A stretch of DNA of 6,552 nt from Smithellaceae bacterium (GCA_028701435.1 JAQVQT010000104.1:1-6552), one strand, 5' to 3'; shown: positions 1 through 6,040, counted from the first letter of the stretch. Notes: a model not told the origin generated them from the letters alone. Made by a program: numbers and translations.

Positions 1-543
1 GGTGCCAAAAGACGAAGTAAGGCGAAGATCGCTTACAGACAGGCGCGAATTTTTCCAGGCCATGGTTGCGGCGAGAGCCGCGATTTGAACCGGTTCTTCA
101 TTTGGGCGGAGATAGGTCAGATCCCGTATGGCCAGGCGCCCGATGCTTCCGCTGAAAAACATAATCCAGCCTTTGGCCCGCGGCCAGACCAGCTCCGGCT
201 GTTCGTCCGGAGAGTTGTTCCATACGGATACCTGTTCCGCGGAAAGCAGAGAAATCCCCAAATGGCCGGCCAGCAGGTCCAGCGGCCGCAGGCAAAGCTG
301 CAACTGCCGTATCCGGAGGCTTCCCTGAGGCCATTCAATAACCGTATTCGTCAGTCGAAGGGTATCCGCCAGATTTCCCTCGATGCCGTCCGCCTTGATG
401 TTCACTTCCGTGAAGCTCGAAACGGTTTCCAGCAGTTTTTTCCCTCCCGCCTCGCTGCAGGCAAGCCAGCCCGCGCCCGCGAGAATAACCGCCGGTGTGC
501 CCAAAACGGCGATGAGGATGAGATAGCTCAGAACACGCTTCAA
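1..543 (-). CDS. tamB: TamB, translocation and assembly module inner-membrane subunit (N-terminal part, runs off left edge)
   Basis: TamB is a very long periplasm-spanning protein, anchored in the inner membrane, that works with TamA in outer-membrane protein assembly and/or phospholipid transport. Only the first 181 residues are present; family members usually exceed 1000. The frame stays open from a TTG at 543 to the window edge. The start is KRVLSYLILIAVLGTPAVIL, a single N-terminal membrane anchor (about residues 4-26). After it come alternating beta-type stretches typical of the family N-terminus, such as VNIKADGIEGNLADTLRL and ISLLSAEQVSVW. The TTG was chosen because an in-frame TGA (549-547) lies two codons upstream, so no earlier start is possible. 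A GGGG at 554-551 also sits 7 bases ahead. The TTG overlaps the tamA stop by four bases (TTGA), which suggests translational coupling. The call rests on the pairing with tamA and the N-terminal pattern; the diagnostic C-terminal domain is outside the window. Confidence 0.88.
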   Translation of the reverse strand, partial: MKRVLSYLILIAVLGTPAVILAGAGWLACSEAGGKKLLETVSSFTEVNIKADGIEGNLADTLRLTNTVIEWPQGSLRIRQLQLCLRPLDLLAGHLGISLLSAEQVSVWNNSPDEQPELVWPRAKGWIMFFSGSIGRLAIRDLTYLRPNEEPVQIAALAATMAWKNSRLSVSDLRLTSSFGT

Positions 544-2366
544 AATTCAAACCCCACGGTGAAGTGAATGCGGAATTCCGGGTCGTCCACGCGGATTTGC
601 CGGGCGATATATAAATTCAGGGCGCCGACCGGCGTGTGGTAATGGATGCCGAAGCCCCCGGCCTGATACAGCGTCAGATCGGAAAAAGTGTCAAAGGCGT
701 TTCCGGCGTTGTAAAACACGGAAACCGCCCAGTCCTCCAGAATGTCGCGCTGCAGTTCCACGCAGCCGATCAGCAGATGCTTGCCGCCCTTGACATTCCC
801 CTCGGCGTCGCGCGGACCCAGCGACTGGTAGGCGTAGCCGCGAACGCTTTGATCACCGCCCGCGAAAAACCGCAAAGACGGGGGGATGTCGGAAAACTCG
901 TCGGTAAAAACCGTGAAGCCCGCTTTGGCGCTGGTCAGGAAAGACAGGCGCCACGGCAGCGGAATAATGTGACTGGCCTCGCCGATGAACTGAAGCAGGC
1001 GGGTTGTGGAGCCCAGGGCCTGATGCGTGCCGCGCAGATCGAGCGCATAGCGGAACCCGCGGTCGGGGCGAATCAGGTTGTCGTAGTGATTGTCGGAAAA
1101 ACGGACGCCCGGAAGAATGTATCTCGAGGTCGACGCCTGGCTGCCGATGGTGAATTCTTCGTGCTGAAATTTGATGTAAACCGAGCCTTGCCTTCTGGGG
1201 GTGAAGCTGTGCGTCCGGGCCAGTTCCATCGCGATGATCCGGCTGTCATAGGTGGTGATTTCCTCCTGCTGCAGATTGACCTGCACAGAGGTGAAGGTTC
1301 GAATGTCGGTGCTGCCCGGGACAATGTAGCTGGTCGCGATTCCCTGGAGCCGCTGGGAAATGTACAGGTGCGAATCCAGTTCATGCCCCCGGTGAAGCAT
1401 GTTGAGGTCGCGGTAGCGCAGGGCGAATCTCGCTCCTGTGTCCGTTCCGTATCCGATGCCCGGCCTCAGACTGATGCGCGGCGCGGGCGTTAAAAACACT
1501 TGCACCGGTATGTTGCCGTCCCGGGCCTGCTCTTTGTCGGCCCGGACGATTACCCTGCGAAACCGCTCCGAATTGTTCAACTGGAGCTGGGACTCCGCCA
1601 TTCGGGTATACGAGAAAGCCTCTCCGGGCTGAAAGGTGAGATAACGCCGCAGAAAAGCGTCGGGATAACCGGGAGCGCCCTCGATCGTCGTCGTGGAGAA
1701 AAAATATTTTTCGCCGGTTTCCAGCGCCAGCGTGATGACGGCCGACAAGCCGGCCTCATCGACACGGATTTCGTGAACCGTATAAGCGGCGTCCAGATAC
1801 CCCAGTTCTTCGGCCCTGGATTTCAGCGCCCGCTTGGCTTTTTCATAGAGGGGATGCACCAGCACGTCGCCTTTTCGCAAAGGGAAGTCGGAAGCAAGCG
1901 AAGCCAGCGTTGCTTCCGACGCGCCGCTTCCGGCGATGGTGACGCTGACTTCGGAGATGACGGCCGGCTGACCCGGTTCGATTTGCACCCGCAGCCGGTA
2001 TTCGTCGGCTTCGGGGGTTTCAATTTGGATGACGGCCTTGGCGGAATAATACCCGAAGGGCTCAAGAGCCGCCGGCACTTTCCGTCCGGCCTGGCGGGCA
2101 AAACGCTCCAGCCAGAGCCTGTCCGCTTTTCCGTCCCGCACCAGGCCGGAAGGCAGCGTGAGCGCCTCCAGGACGTTTTTTCGCGCGTCTCCGTCAATGC
2201 CTTCCACGACAACTTCTACCGGGTCGGCTGCCACGGCGGGGACCAGGGGCCCCGATCCCAAAAACAGACAGAAAAGCAGGAGAACGCAGCACAAGGTTCG
2301 TACGATTGGGCGTGATGCTGCGATGGCCTGATTGGAAAGGGTCATGATCCTGATCGGTCTTTTCAT
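540..2366 (-). CDS. tamA: TamA, outer-membrane Omp85-family assembly factor
   Basis: 608-residue Omp85/BamA-superfamily protein, close to the roughly 577 residues of E. coli TamA. It is a beta-barrel that partners TamB in outer-membrane biogenesis. Residues 1-47 form a signal peptide with a hydrophobic core (CCVLLLFCLFLGSG) and a likely AVA|ADP cleavage site near 46. Three POTRA-like repeats follow: about 50-132 (starts VEVVVEGI), 135-217 (AVISEVSVTIAG) and 220-305 (KYFFSTTTIEGA). The barrel spans about 306-608. It carries the superfamily motif near 499-516: RFFAGGDQSVRGY, with VRGY at 508-511. The chain ends in an aromatic C-terminus (VGFEF), the outer-membrane insertion signal. Three POTRAs rather than five favour TamA over BamA, and the following tamB supports this. 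The ATG at 2366 has AAGG 8 bases upstream; a second Met at residue 8 is possible but has a poorer site. It lies 36 bp downstream of the small secreted-protein gene, so they are probably cotranscribed. Confidence 0.93.
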   Translation of the reverse strand: MKRPIRIMTLSNQAIAASRPIVRTLCCVLLLFCLFLGSGPLVPAVAADPVEVVVEGIDGDARKNVLEALTLPSGLVRDGKADRLWLERFARQAGRKVPAALEPFGYYSAKAVIQIETPEADEYRLRVQIEPGQPAVISEVSVTIAGSGASEATLASLASDFPLRKGDVLVHPLYEKAKRALKSRAEELGYLDAAYTVHEIRVDEAGLSAVITLALETGEKYFFSTTTIEGAPGYPDAFLRRYLTFQPGEAFSYTRMAESQLQLNNSERFRRVIVRADKEQARDGNIPVQVFLTPAPRISLRPGIGYGTDTGARFALRYRDLNMLHRGHELDSHLYISQRLQGIATSYIVPGSTDIRTFTSVQVNLQQEEITTYDSRIIAMELARTHSFTPRRQGSVYIKFQHEEFTIGSQASTSRYILPGVRFSDNHYDNLIRPDRGFRYALDLRGTHQALGSTTRLLQFIGEASHIIPLPWRLSFLTSAKAGFTVFTDEFSDIPPSLRFFAGGDQSVRGYAYQSLGPRDAEGNVKGGKHLLIGCVELQRDILEDWAVSVFYNAGNAFDTFSDLTLYQAGGFGIHYHTPVGALNLYIARQIRVDDPEFRIHFTVGFEF

Positions 2367-2402
2367 AGAAGGCCTTTGCGGCCGTCTATTTGTTGTTTTT
2401 TT

Positions 2403-2762
2403 CTATTCCACTTTCAGCGTCGCCGTTTTCTGCCCCTGGACATTGCAGATTGCCGTCACTTCCAGAAGATCGTTTGGCTTTGCCGGCACTTTGTACGTAT
2501 AGACAAAAGTGGTTTTGCCGGTTTGCGAATCGTATTTCTGTGTTTCAAACGGCTCATCGTTTCTTTTGATCTGAACCTGCTTGATGTAGTGGAAACCGGT
2601 GAAGGTTGATTTGTGCGTGATGGATACCGAAAGCGTCTGGGTCTTCATGTCGTAACGCAGGGACAGGTCCTGGGGCGGATCGGCGAAGGTCTGCTGCGGC
2701 AAGAGCAAAGCGGCGGCCATCCAGACAACAACCAGCGTAAGGCTCAAAAGATGTTTTTTCAT
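2403..2762 (-). CDS. small secreted beta-rich protein of unknown function
   Basis: 119-residue protein with a clear Sec signal peptide: MKKHLLSLTL, then VVVWMAAALLL, with probable cleavage TFA|DPP after residue 27. The mature part, about 92 residues, alternates short beta-type segments (LSLRYD, QTLSVSITH, FHYIKQVQIKRN, TTFVYTYKVP, LEVTAICNV, KTATLKVE), as in a single Ig-like sandwich. The two histidines, H50 in SITH and H58 in FHYI, and the lone C106 stand out. The layout recalls small secreted proteins in anaerobic deltaproteobacteria that I remember only as hypothetical. A distant link to superoxide-reductase/desulfoferrodoxin-like folds is a guess; I see no full iron-ligand set. The start at 2762 is fixed by AGGAG (2775-2771) 8 bases upstream. 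The frame stays open further upstream to a TTG at 2825, but that extension would place non-signal residues ahead of the signal peptide. It is first in a probable operon with tamA and tamB. Confidence 0.82.
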   Translation of the reverse strand: MKKHLLSLTLVVVWMAAALLLPQQTFADPPQDLSLRYDMKTQTLSVSITHKSTFTGFHYIKQVQIKRNDEPFETQKYDSQTGKTTFVYTYKVPAKPNDLLEVTAICNVQGQKTATLKVE

Positions 2763-2787
2763 GTTGCATTCTCCTGAAAGGATTTTG

Positions 2788-2814
2788 TTGGTCCTACAGT
2801 AATACAATTGGTCC
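2788..2814. repeat. two direct TTGGTCC repeats in the divergent promoter region
   Basis: TTGGTCC occurs at 2788-2794 and again at 2808-2814, 20 bp start to start, or about two helical turns. The pair overlaps the candidate leftward promoter and lies between two divergent transcription units. This layout would suit an operator for one protein dimer. Two 7-mers could also be chance. Confidence 0.4.
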
Positions 2815-2825
2815 GCAAATGACAA
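2796..2825 (-). promoter_or_regulatory. candidate sigma-70 promoter for the secreted-protein/tamA/tamB operon
   Basis: Reading leftward, a -35-like TTGTCA (2825-2820, 5 of 6 consensus) is followed after 18 bp by a weak -10-like TACTGT (2801-2796). An alternative -10, TATTAC, lies 15 bp from the same -35. Transcription would begin about 25-30 bases ahead of the AGGAG site of the first gene. The -10 is poor, so this is tentative. Confidence 0.35.
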
Positions 2826-2839
2826 CAGGAAAATAGGGA

Positions 2840-2868
2840 TTGAAAAAGGCTGGGCAATCCGATATTCT
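2840..2868 (+). promoter_or_regulatory. candidate sigma-70 promoter for cydA
   Basis: TTGAAA (2840-2845, 5 of 6 match to the -35 consensus) and TATTCT (2863-2868, 4 of 6 to the -10) are separated by 17 bp. A start point near 2875 would leave a leader of about 20 bases holding the strong GGAGG site (2887-2891) of cydA. I saw no convincing FNR- or ArcA-type box nearby. Confidence 0.45.
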
Positions 2869-2896
2869 GCTTTCCACTACAATCCCGGAGGAAGCT

Positions 2897-4207
2897 ATGG
2901 ACGCGTTACTCCTTGCCCGCCTGCAATTCGCCTTTACCATCGGATTCCATTTTCTCTTTCCGGCCATGACGCTGGGTGTCGCTCTGATCATTTTGATTTC
3001 CGAAACGCTGCATCTGGCCACCAAAGACGAGGTGTATCGAAAAATTACGGATCTGCTCGCCAGGCTGTTGGGACTGATTTTTGTCGTCGGCGCGGCCACC
3101 GGCATCGTCATGGAATTTTCTTTCGGGACCAACTGGTCTCAATATTCGCGCACGGTGGGGGATATCTTCGGGCCGATTCTGGCCGCTGAAGGCGTCATCG
3201 CTTTTTTCCTGGAGTCGGTTTTTGTCGGCGTGCTGATTTTCGGCCGAAAAAGAGTATCGCCCGGGGTTTACTGGATTTCCGCTCTGCTGGTGTTTGTCGG
3301 CGGCCATTTATCCGCCTTTTGGATTATTGTGGCTAATTCCTGGATGCAGACGCCGGCCGGTTATGAGGTGAGCGCCGCGGGCAAGGTGATTCTGACGGAT
3401 TTCGCCGCCGCTGTTTTTAATCCGTCCACCGTTGCCCGTTTTCTGCACACCGTTTTGGCCACCTGGATCACCGGCGCCGTCCTGGTTTGCGGAATCGCCG
3501 GTTACTACGTCCGGAAAGGCCTGCACGGTGAGACTGCCCGCACCATGCTCAAAATCGGCATTATTCTTTTCGCGATCACGCCTGTTTTGCAGTTGGGCGC
3601 GGCCCACGGCCACGCGATTCAGGTGATCAATTATCAGCCGATGAAGGCGGCGGCGATGGAAGGGCATTTTGAGACAGCCCGGGGCGCGGATATCTACGTT
3701 TTCGGATATGTCGATGAGGCCAATGAAAAAACCTACGGCCTTTATATTCCCAAAGGGTTAAGCTTTTTGTATAACTTCGATTTCAACTCGGAAATCAAAG
3801 GTCTGCGGGAGGTTCCCCGGGCGGACTGGCCGCCGGTAAACCTGGTGTTTCAGTCTTATCACATCATGGTGACGCTGGGCGGAATCTTTATCGGCCTGGG
3901 GCTTCTGGGAGGCTTGCTTTTGTGGACGGGAAAACTCTATACCGCAAAGTGGTATCTGTGGGGGCTCCCGTTCCTGATTCCGCTTCCACACCTGGCTCAT
4001 GAAACGGGCTGGATCACCGCGGAGGTCGGCCGCCAGCCCTGGATTATCCAGGATCTGATGCGAACCGCCCATGCCTCGTCGGTTGTGGTGTCGGCCGGTG
4101 AAATTGCCTTCAGTCTGGTCATGTTTTTTCTGACCTATTCGCTTCTGGCTGTCATGTTTGTTTTTCTGTTCGTTAAAATTGTCAAGCAGGGGCCGGCGGG
4201 GGAATAG
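2897..4207 (+). CDS. cydA: cytochrome bd quinol oxidase subunit I (CydA), short Q-loop type
   Basis: Subunit I of the inner-membrane cytochrome bd oxidase, which oxidises quinol and reduces oxygen to water. It carries haems b558, b595 and d. The 436 residues hold the family landmarks (E. coli equivalents in brackets): H18 (H19), E98 (E99) and E106 (E107) in LAAEGVIAFFLES, H184 in FLHT (H186), M324 in YHIMVTLGG (M393), and GWITAEVGRQPW at 381-392. K250 and E255 in QPMKAAAMEGHFET match the quinol-site K252 and E257. About nine hydrophobic segments are visible. Only 139 residues lie between H184 and M324, against about 206 in E. coli, so this is the short Q-loop subfamily. The ATG at 2897 is chosen over an upstream TTG (2840) because GGAGG stands 5 bases ahead and MDALLLARLQFAFT matches the family N-terminus. 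cydB follows after 131 bp. Confidence 0.97.
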   Translation: MDALLLARLQFAFTIGFHFLFPAMTLGVALIILISETLHLATKDEVYRKITDLLARLLGLIFVVGAATGIVMEFSFGTNWSQYSRTVGDIFGPILAAEGVIAFFLESVFVGVLIFGRKRVSPGVYWISALLVFVGGHLSAFWIIVANSWMQTPAGYEVSAAGKVILTDFAAAVFNPSTVARFLHTVLATWITGAVLVCGIAGYYVRKGLHGETARTMLKIGIILFAITPVLQLGAAHGHAIQVINYQPMKAAAMEGHFETARGADIYVFGYVDEANEKTYGLYIPKGLSFLYNFDFNSEIKGLREVPRADWPPVNLVFQSYHIMVTLGGIFIGLGLLGGLLLWTGKLYTAKWYLWGLPFLIPLPHLAHETGWITAEVGRQPWIIQDLMRTAHASSVVVSAGEIAFSLVMFFLTYSLLAVMFVFLFVKIVKQGPAGE

Positions 4208-4269
4208 TGGATGGTGGATAGTGGATAGCGGATAGCGGATGGTGAGTAGCGGATGGTGAGTAGCTCACC
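4207..4269. repeat. 7-bp tandem repeat array between cydA and cydB
   Basis: Eight contiguous 7-bp units follow a GYGRRTR pattern: GTGGATG, GTGGATA twice, GCGGATA, GCGGATG, GTGAGTA, GCGGATG, GTGAGTA. They start at the last base of the cydA stop codon. A closing unit GCTCACC is the inverse of GGTGAGT-type sequence. The 14-mer GCGGATGGTGAGTA occurs twice exactly (4235-4248 and 4249-4262). The last units also form a small perfect hairpin, GGTGAG-TAG-CTCACC, at 4255-4269. The array is untranslated and looks like a microsatellite made by slippage. Confidence 0.88.
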
Positions 4270-4292
4270 ACTTATAACGAATTGTTGGCGGG

Positions 4293-4323
4293 AGATTTGG
4301 TCAGGCTGTGCCTGATCAAATCT
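4293..4323 (+). promoter_or_regulatory. 14-bp stem-loop just upstream of the cydB ribosome binding site
   Basis: AGATTTGGTCAGGC (4293-4306) and GCCTGATCAAATCT (4310-4323) pair along 14 bp around a 3-base TGT loop, with one G.U in RNA. It ends 4 bases before the GGAG (4328-4331) that serves the cydB ATG at 4339. No T-run follows, so it is not a standard intrinsic terminator. It may act as an mRNA stability or processing element, or tune cydA versus cydB output. It could instead be a remnant of a palindromic repeat. Confidence 0.75.
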
Positions 4324-4338
4324 TGATGGAGAAAGAAG

Positions 4339-5349
4339 ATGGAAAATATTCAGAACTTTCAAATCCTTTGGTTTGTTTTAATTTTCATTCTGCTCGCCGG
4401 CTACGCGCTTTTGGACGGATTTGATTTGGGCCTGGCCGCCCTGCTGCCATTTCTGGGGAAAACAAAAGAAGAAAAGGATACGCTCATTGCTTCCATCGGC
4501 CCGGTGTGGGACGGCAACGAAGTCTGGCTGATTACCGGCGGCGGCGCGCTTTTTGCCGCCTTTCCCCACGCGTATGCCACCGCTTTTTCCGGTTTTTATG
4601 TGGCGATGATGCTGGTTTTGCTGGCCTTGATTTTTCGCGCGGTTTCGATGGAATTCCGGGCCAATGATCCGGCGCGCGCCGGTCTTTGGGAAAAAGCATT
4701 GGTTGGCGGGAGTGCGCTGGCGGCTTTGCTGTTTGGCGTGGCGCTGGGCAATGTGATCTACGGCGTGCCGCTGGACGGCAGGATGGAATACGCCGGAAGC
4801 TTTTTCACGCTGCTTCGTCCCGTCCCGCTGCTGTTCGGCATTACCGGTTTTGCCGCCGTGCTGCTGCAGGGCGCGTCCTGGGCGGTGATGAAAACGGAAG
4901 GGCGGGTGCAGGAGCGATCTTTTAAAGCCGCGCGGACTTTGACGTGGATCAATGCCGTCCTGGCGGTGATTTATTTTGTGGTTCTGGTTTATGCCATTCC
5001 GCGCGTGTCGGGAAATGCGTTGTTTTATGTCGCGGTTGCAATCACCTTTGCGGGACTGATCGGATTGTTTTTTTCTCTTCGAAAAAAAAATGACGCAGGC
5101 CCGTTCTGGGAATCATCTTTTTCGTTTATCGGCCTGTTTCTGGCGGCGGGTGCGGCGCAGTTTCCCAGCCTGATCACCGCGTCCAACGATCCGAACTTCA
5201 GCCTGACCATTTACAACAGCTCCACCGGGCTTTACACGCTGCAGGTCATGGCCGTCATCGCGCTTATCGGCATGCCGATCGTGATCGGCTATACCGTCTT
5301 TGTCTATCGCCTGTTCAAGGGAAAGGCCAAAGCCGATGATCATTATTAA
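4339..5349 (+). CDS. cydB: cytochrome bd quinol oxidase subunit II (CydB)
   Basis: Subunit II of cytochrome bd oxidase, the integral-membrane partner of CydA needed for stable haem b595/d assembly. The 336 residues include GYALLDGFDLG (21-31) and WDGNEVWLITGGGALFAAFP (57-76), the family signatures. D29 and D58 fall at the same numbers as the conserved aspartates of E. coli CydB. Further signs are AFSGFYVAMMLVL, QGASW (177-181), the AAGAAQFPSLI segment (269-279) and IYNSSTGLYTLQVM (291-304). Eight or nine membrane segments are visible. It is shorter than E. coli CydB (379) but normal for partners of short Q-loop CydA. The ATG has GGAG 7 bases upstream. No third small subunit (CydX-like, a single membrane helix of 30-40 residues) is seen in the 180 bp that follow. 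Coexpression with cydA is expected despite the structured 131-bp gap. Confidence 0.97.
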   Translation: MENIQNFQILWFVLIFILLAGYALLDGFDLGLAALLPFLGKTKEEKDTLIASIGPVWDGNEVWLITGGGALFAAFPHAYATAFSGFYVAMMLVLLALIFRAVSMEFRANDPARAGLWEKALVGGSALAALLFGVALGNVIYGVPLDGRMEYAGSFFTLLRPVPLLFGITGFAAVLLQGASWAVMKTEGRVQERSFKAARTLTWINAVLAVIYFVVLVYAIPRVSGNALFYVAVAITFAGLIGLFFSLRKKNDAGPFWESSFSFIGLFLAAGAAQFPSLITASNDPNFSLTIYNSSTGLYTLQVMAVIALIGMPIVIGYTVFVYRLFKGKAKADDHY

Positions 5350-5357
5350 AAAGCCGC

Positions 5358-5382
5358 CCTGCGCTTATTGTGAATGCGCAGG
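5358..5382. terminator. GC-rich hairpin after cydB, possible terminator
   Basis: CCTGCGC (5358-5364) pairs with GCGCAGG (5376-5382) across an 11-base AT-rich loop, 8 bases after the cydB stop. No T-run follows on the plus strand. On the minus strand a GCGGC and then TTTTT follow the stem (the A-run at 5348-5352), so it suits leftward transcripts at least as well. Its role is uncertain. Confidence 0.4.
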
Positions 5383-5390
5383 ATAAACGG

Positions 5391-5420
5391 GTCATTGCGA
5401 GCAAAGCGAAGCAATTTCAT
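5391..5420. repeat. GTCATTGCGAG-type interspersed repeat (copy or remnant)
   Basis: The stretch reads GTCATTGCGAG, then CAAAGCGAAGCAATTTCAT. It contains nested inverted repeats: TTGC-GA-GCAA at 5395-5404, and ATTGC/GCAAT at 5394-5398 and 5411-5415. Sequences of the form GTCATTGCGAG-N-GCGAAGCAATCTC are common intergenic repeats in many unrelated bacterial genomes, including deltaproteobacteria. The usual matching end, CGCAATGAC, is not present downstream, so this looks like one half or a decayed copy. The repeat may extend to about 5460 (CATGGCGAGACTTTTGG), but that part is less certain. Confidence 0.6.
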
Positions 5421-5494
5421 GCGTTGAAAGATCACCATGGCGAGACTTTTGGAAAACAGAATCAACCAGGCACATTTGTCTTTCCCGCGAAGGG

Positions 5495-5507
5495 CCTGTG
5501 TCACAGG
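5495..5507. promoter_or_regulatory. perfect palindrome ahead of the osmC-like gene, possible operator
   Basis: CCTGTG-T-CACAGG is a perfect 6-bp inverted repeat with a single central base. It ends 13 bases before the AGGAGG site and 23 before the ATG of the osmC-like gene. It could be an operator half-site pair or a short 5' leader hairpin. I could not pair it with a clear promoter. Confidence 0.4.
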
Positions 5508-5530
5508 TAAGCAAGTCTTGAGGAGGAATT

Positions 5531-5973
5531 ATGAATTTGCATACTTTTAAAGCTACTTCGGTGTTAAAGGAAACAGGGATGAGAGTGGAAAGCGAGGTAA
5601 GGGGATTTAAGGTTCTCGCCGATGAACCCAAGAACCTCGGGGGAACCGATACGGGAATGAGCCAGTAGAAACCCTTCTGTGCGCTCTGGGCGCCTGCCAG
5701 TGCATGACCGCCCGATTCTTTGCCGGTTCTCTCAAGGTCGATCTGGAGGAGTACCGGGTGGATGTCGAGGGGGATATCAATATCATGGGTTTCCTCAAAG
5801 GCGACTCGGGCATACGCCCCAGTTTTCAGGGAATCCGGGTGACCGTTCATGTCAAGTCGAAAGCCCCGCAGGAGAAAATCACAGAACTTCTGACCATGGT
5901 GGAGAGTCGCTGCCCCGTGGGTGAGACCGTTCTACACGGAACGCCGGTCGTGGTTCGTCACATCGTTACCTGA
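5531..5973 (+). pseudogene. OsmC-family protein gene broken by a one-base deletion
   Basis: OsmC/Ohr proteins reduce organic hydroperoxides in the cytoplasm using two cysteines. From the ATG at 5531, with AGGAGG at 5521-5526, the frame reads MNLHTFKATSVLKETGMRVE, then VRGFKVLADEPKNLGGTDTGMS, and hits TAG at 5666. One base earlier in phase, the frame continues from GTA (5665) as VETLLCALGACQCM, passes SRCPVGET and ends at TGA (5971). Adding one base near 5663-5664 restores MSPVETLLCALGACQC. The result is an uninterrupted product of 147 residues, the normal family length, with both cysteine sites (GAC near residue 56, RCPVG near 128). The rest looks undecayed, so the lesion is either very recent or a sequencing/assembly error. 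No slippery heptamer for programmed frameshifting is present. A shorter product starting at the internal ATG (5704) would lack the first cysteine. The OsmC call is confident; the exact subfamily and substrate are not known. Confidence 0.85.
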
Positions 5974-6040
5974 CCCCCGTTGCTGAAATCACACCGAAGG
6001 GCAACTGCCACCGCTCTAAAAATTCTGAATTCCCTCTTTT

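Noticed and set aside
335..550. Minus-strand 71-codon frame starting with TTG at 550
   Set aside because: It is out of phase with tamB and lacks the membrane anchor; the TTG at 543 gives the real protein.
85..567. Plus-strand 160-codon open frame opposite tamB
   Set aside because: Low-complexity, basic translation with no family pattern; the minus strand carries a convincing tamB N-terminus.
636..2315. Two long plus-strand open frames (636-1493 and 1500-2315) antisense to tamA
   Set aside because: They lie opposite a clear tamA, have no domain pattern or ribosome site, and arise from GC-rich codon bias.
2367..2384. GGCC-GCAAA-GGCC mini-hairpin between the secreted-protein gene and tamA as a terminator
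   Set aside because: A 4-bp stem without a downstream T-run in the leftward direction is too weak.
4207..4269. CRISPR-like array
   Set aside because: The units are 7 bp and contiguous with no spacers, so this is a microsatellite.
4135..4362. Minus-strand 75-codon frame across the cydA-cydB spacer with RYSPS/IRYPLS-like repeats
   Set aside because: The peptide repeats simply translate the 7-bp DNA repeat, and no ribosome site or family pattern supports it.
5655..5670. Programmed ribosomal frameshift in the osmC-like gene
   Set aside because: No X-XXY-YYZ slippery heptamer or strong downstream pseudoknot is visible, and OsmC genes are not known to use frameshifting.
5392..5850. Minus-strand 152-codon open frame
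   Set aside because: It is antisense to the broken osmC-like gene and the interspersed repeat; its ending HEIASLCSQ is the translated repeat.
5979..6005. GTTGC/GCAAC inverted repeat after the osmC-like gene as a terminator
   Set aside because: The stem is only 5 bp with a 17-base loop and no T-run follows.
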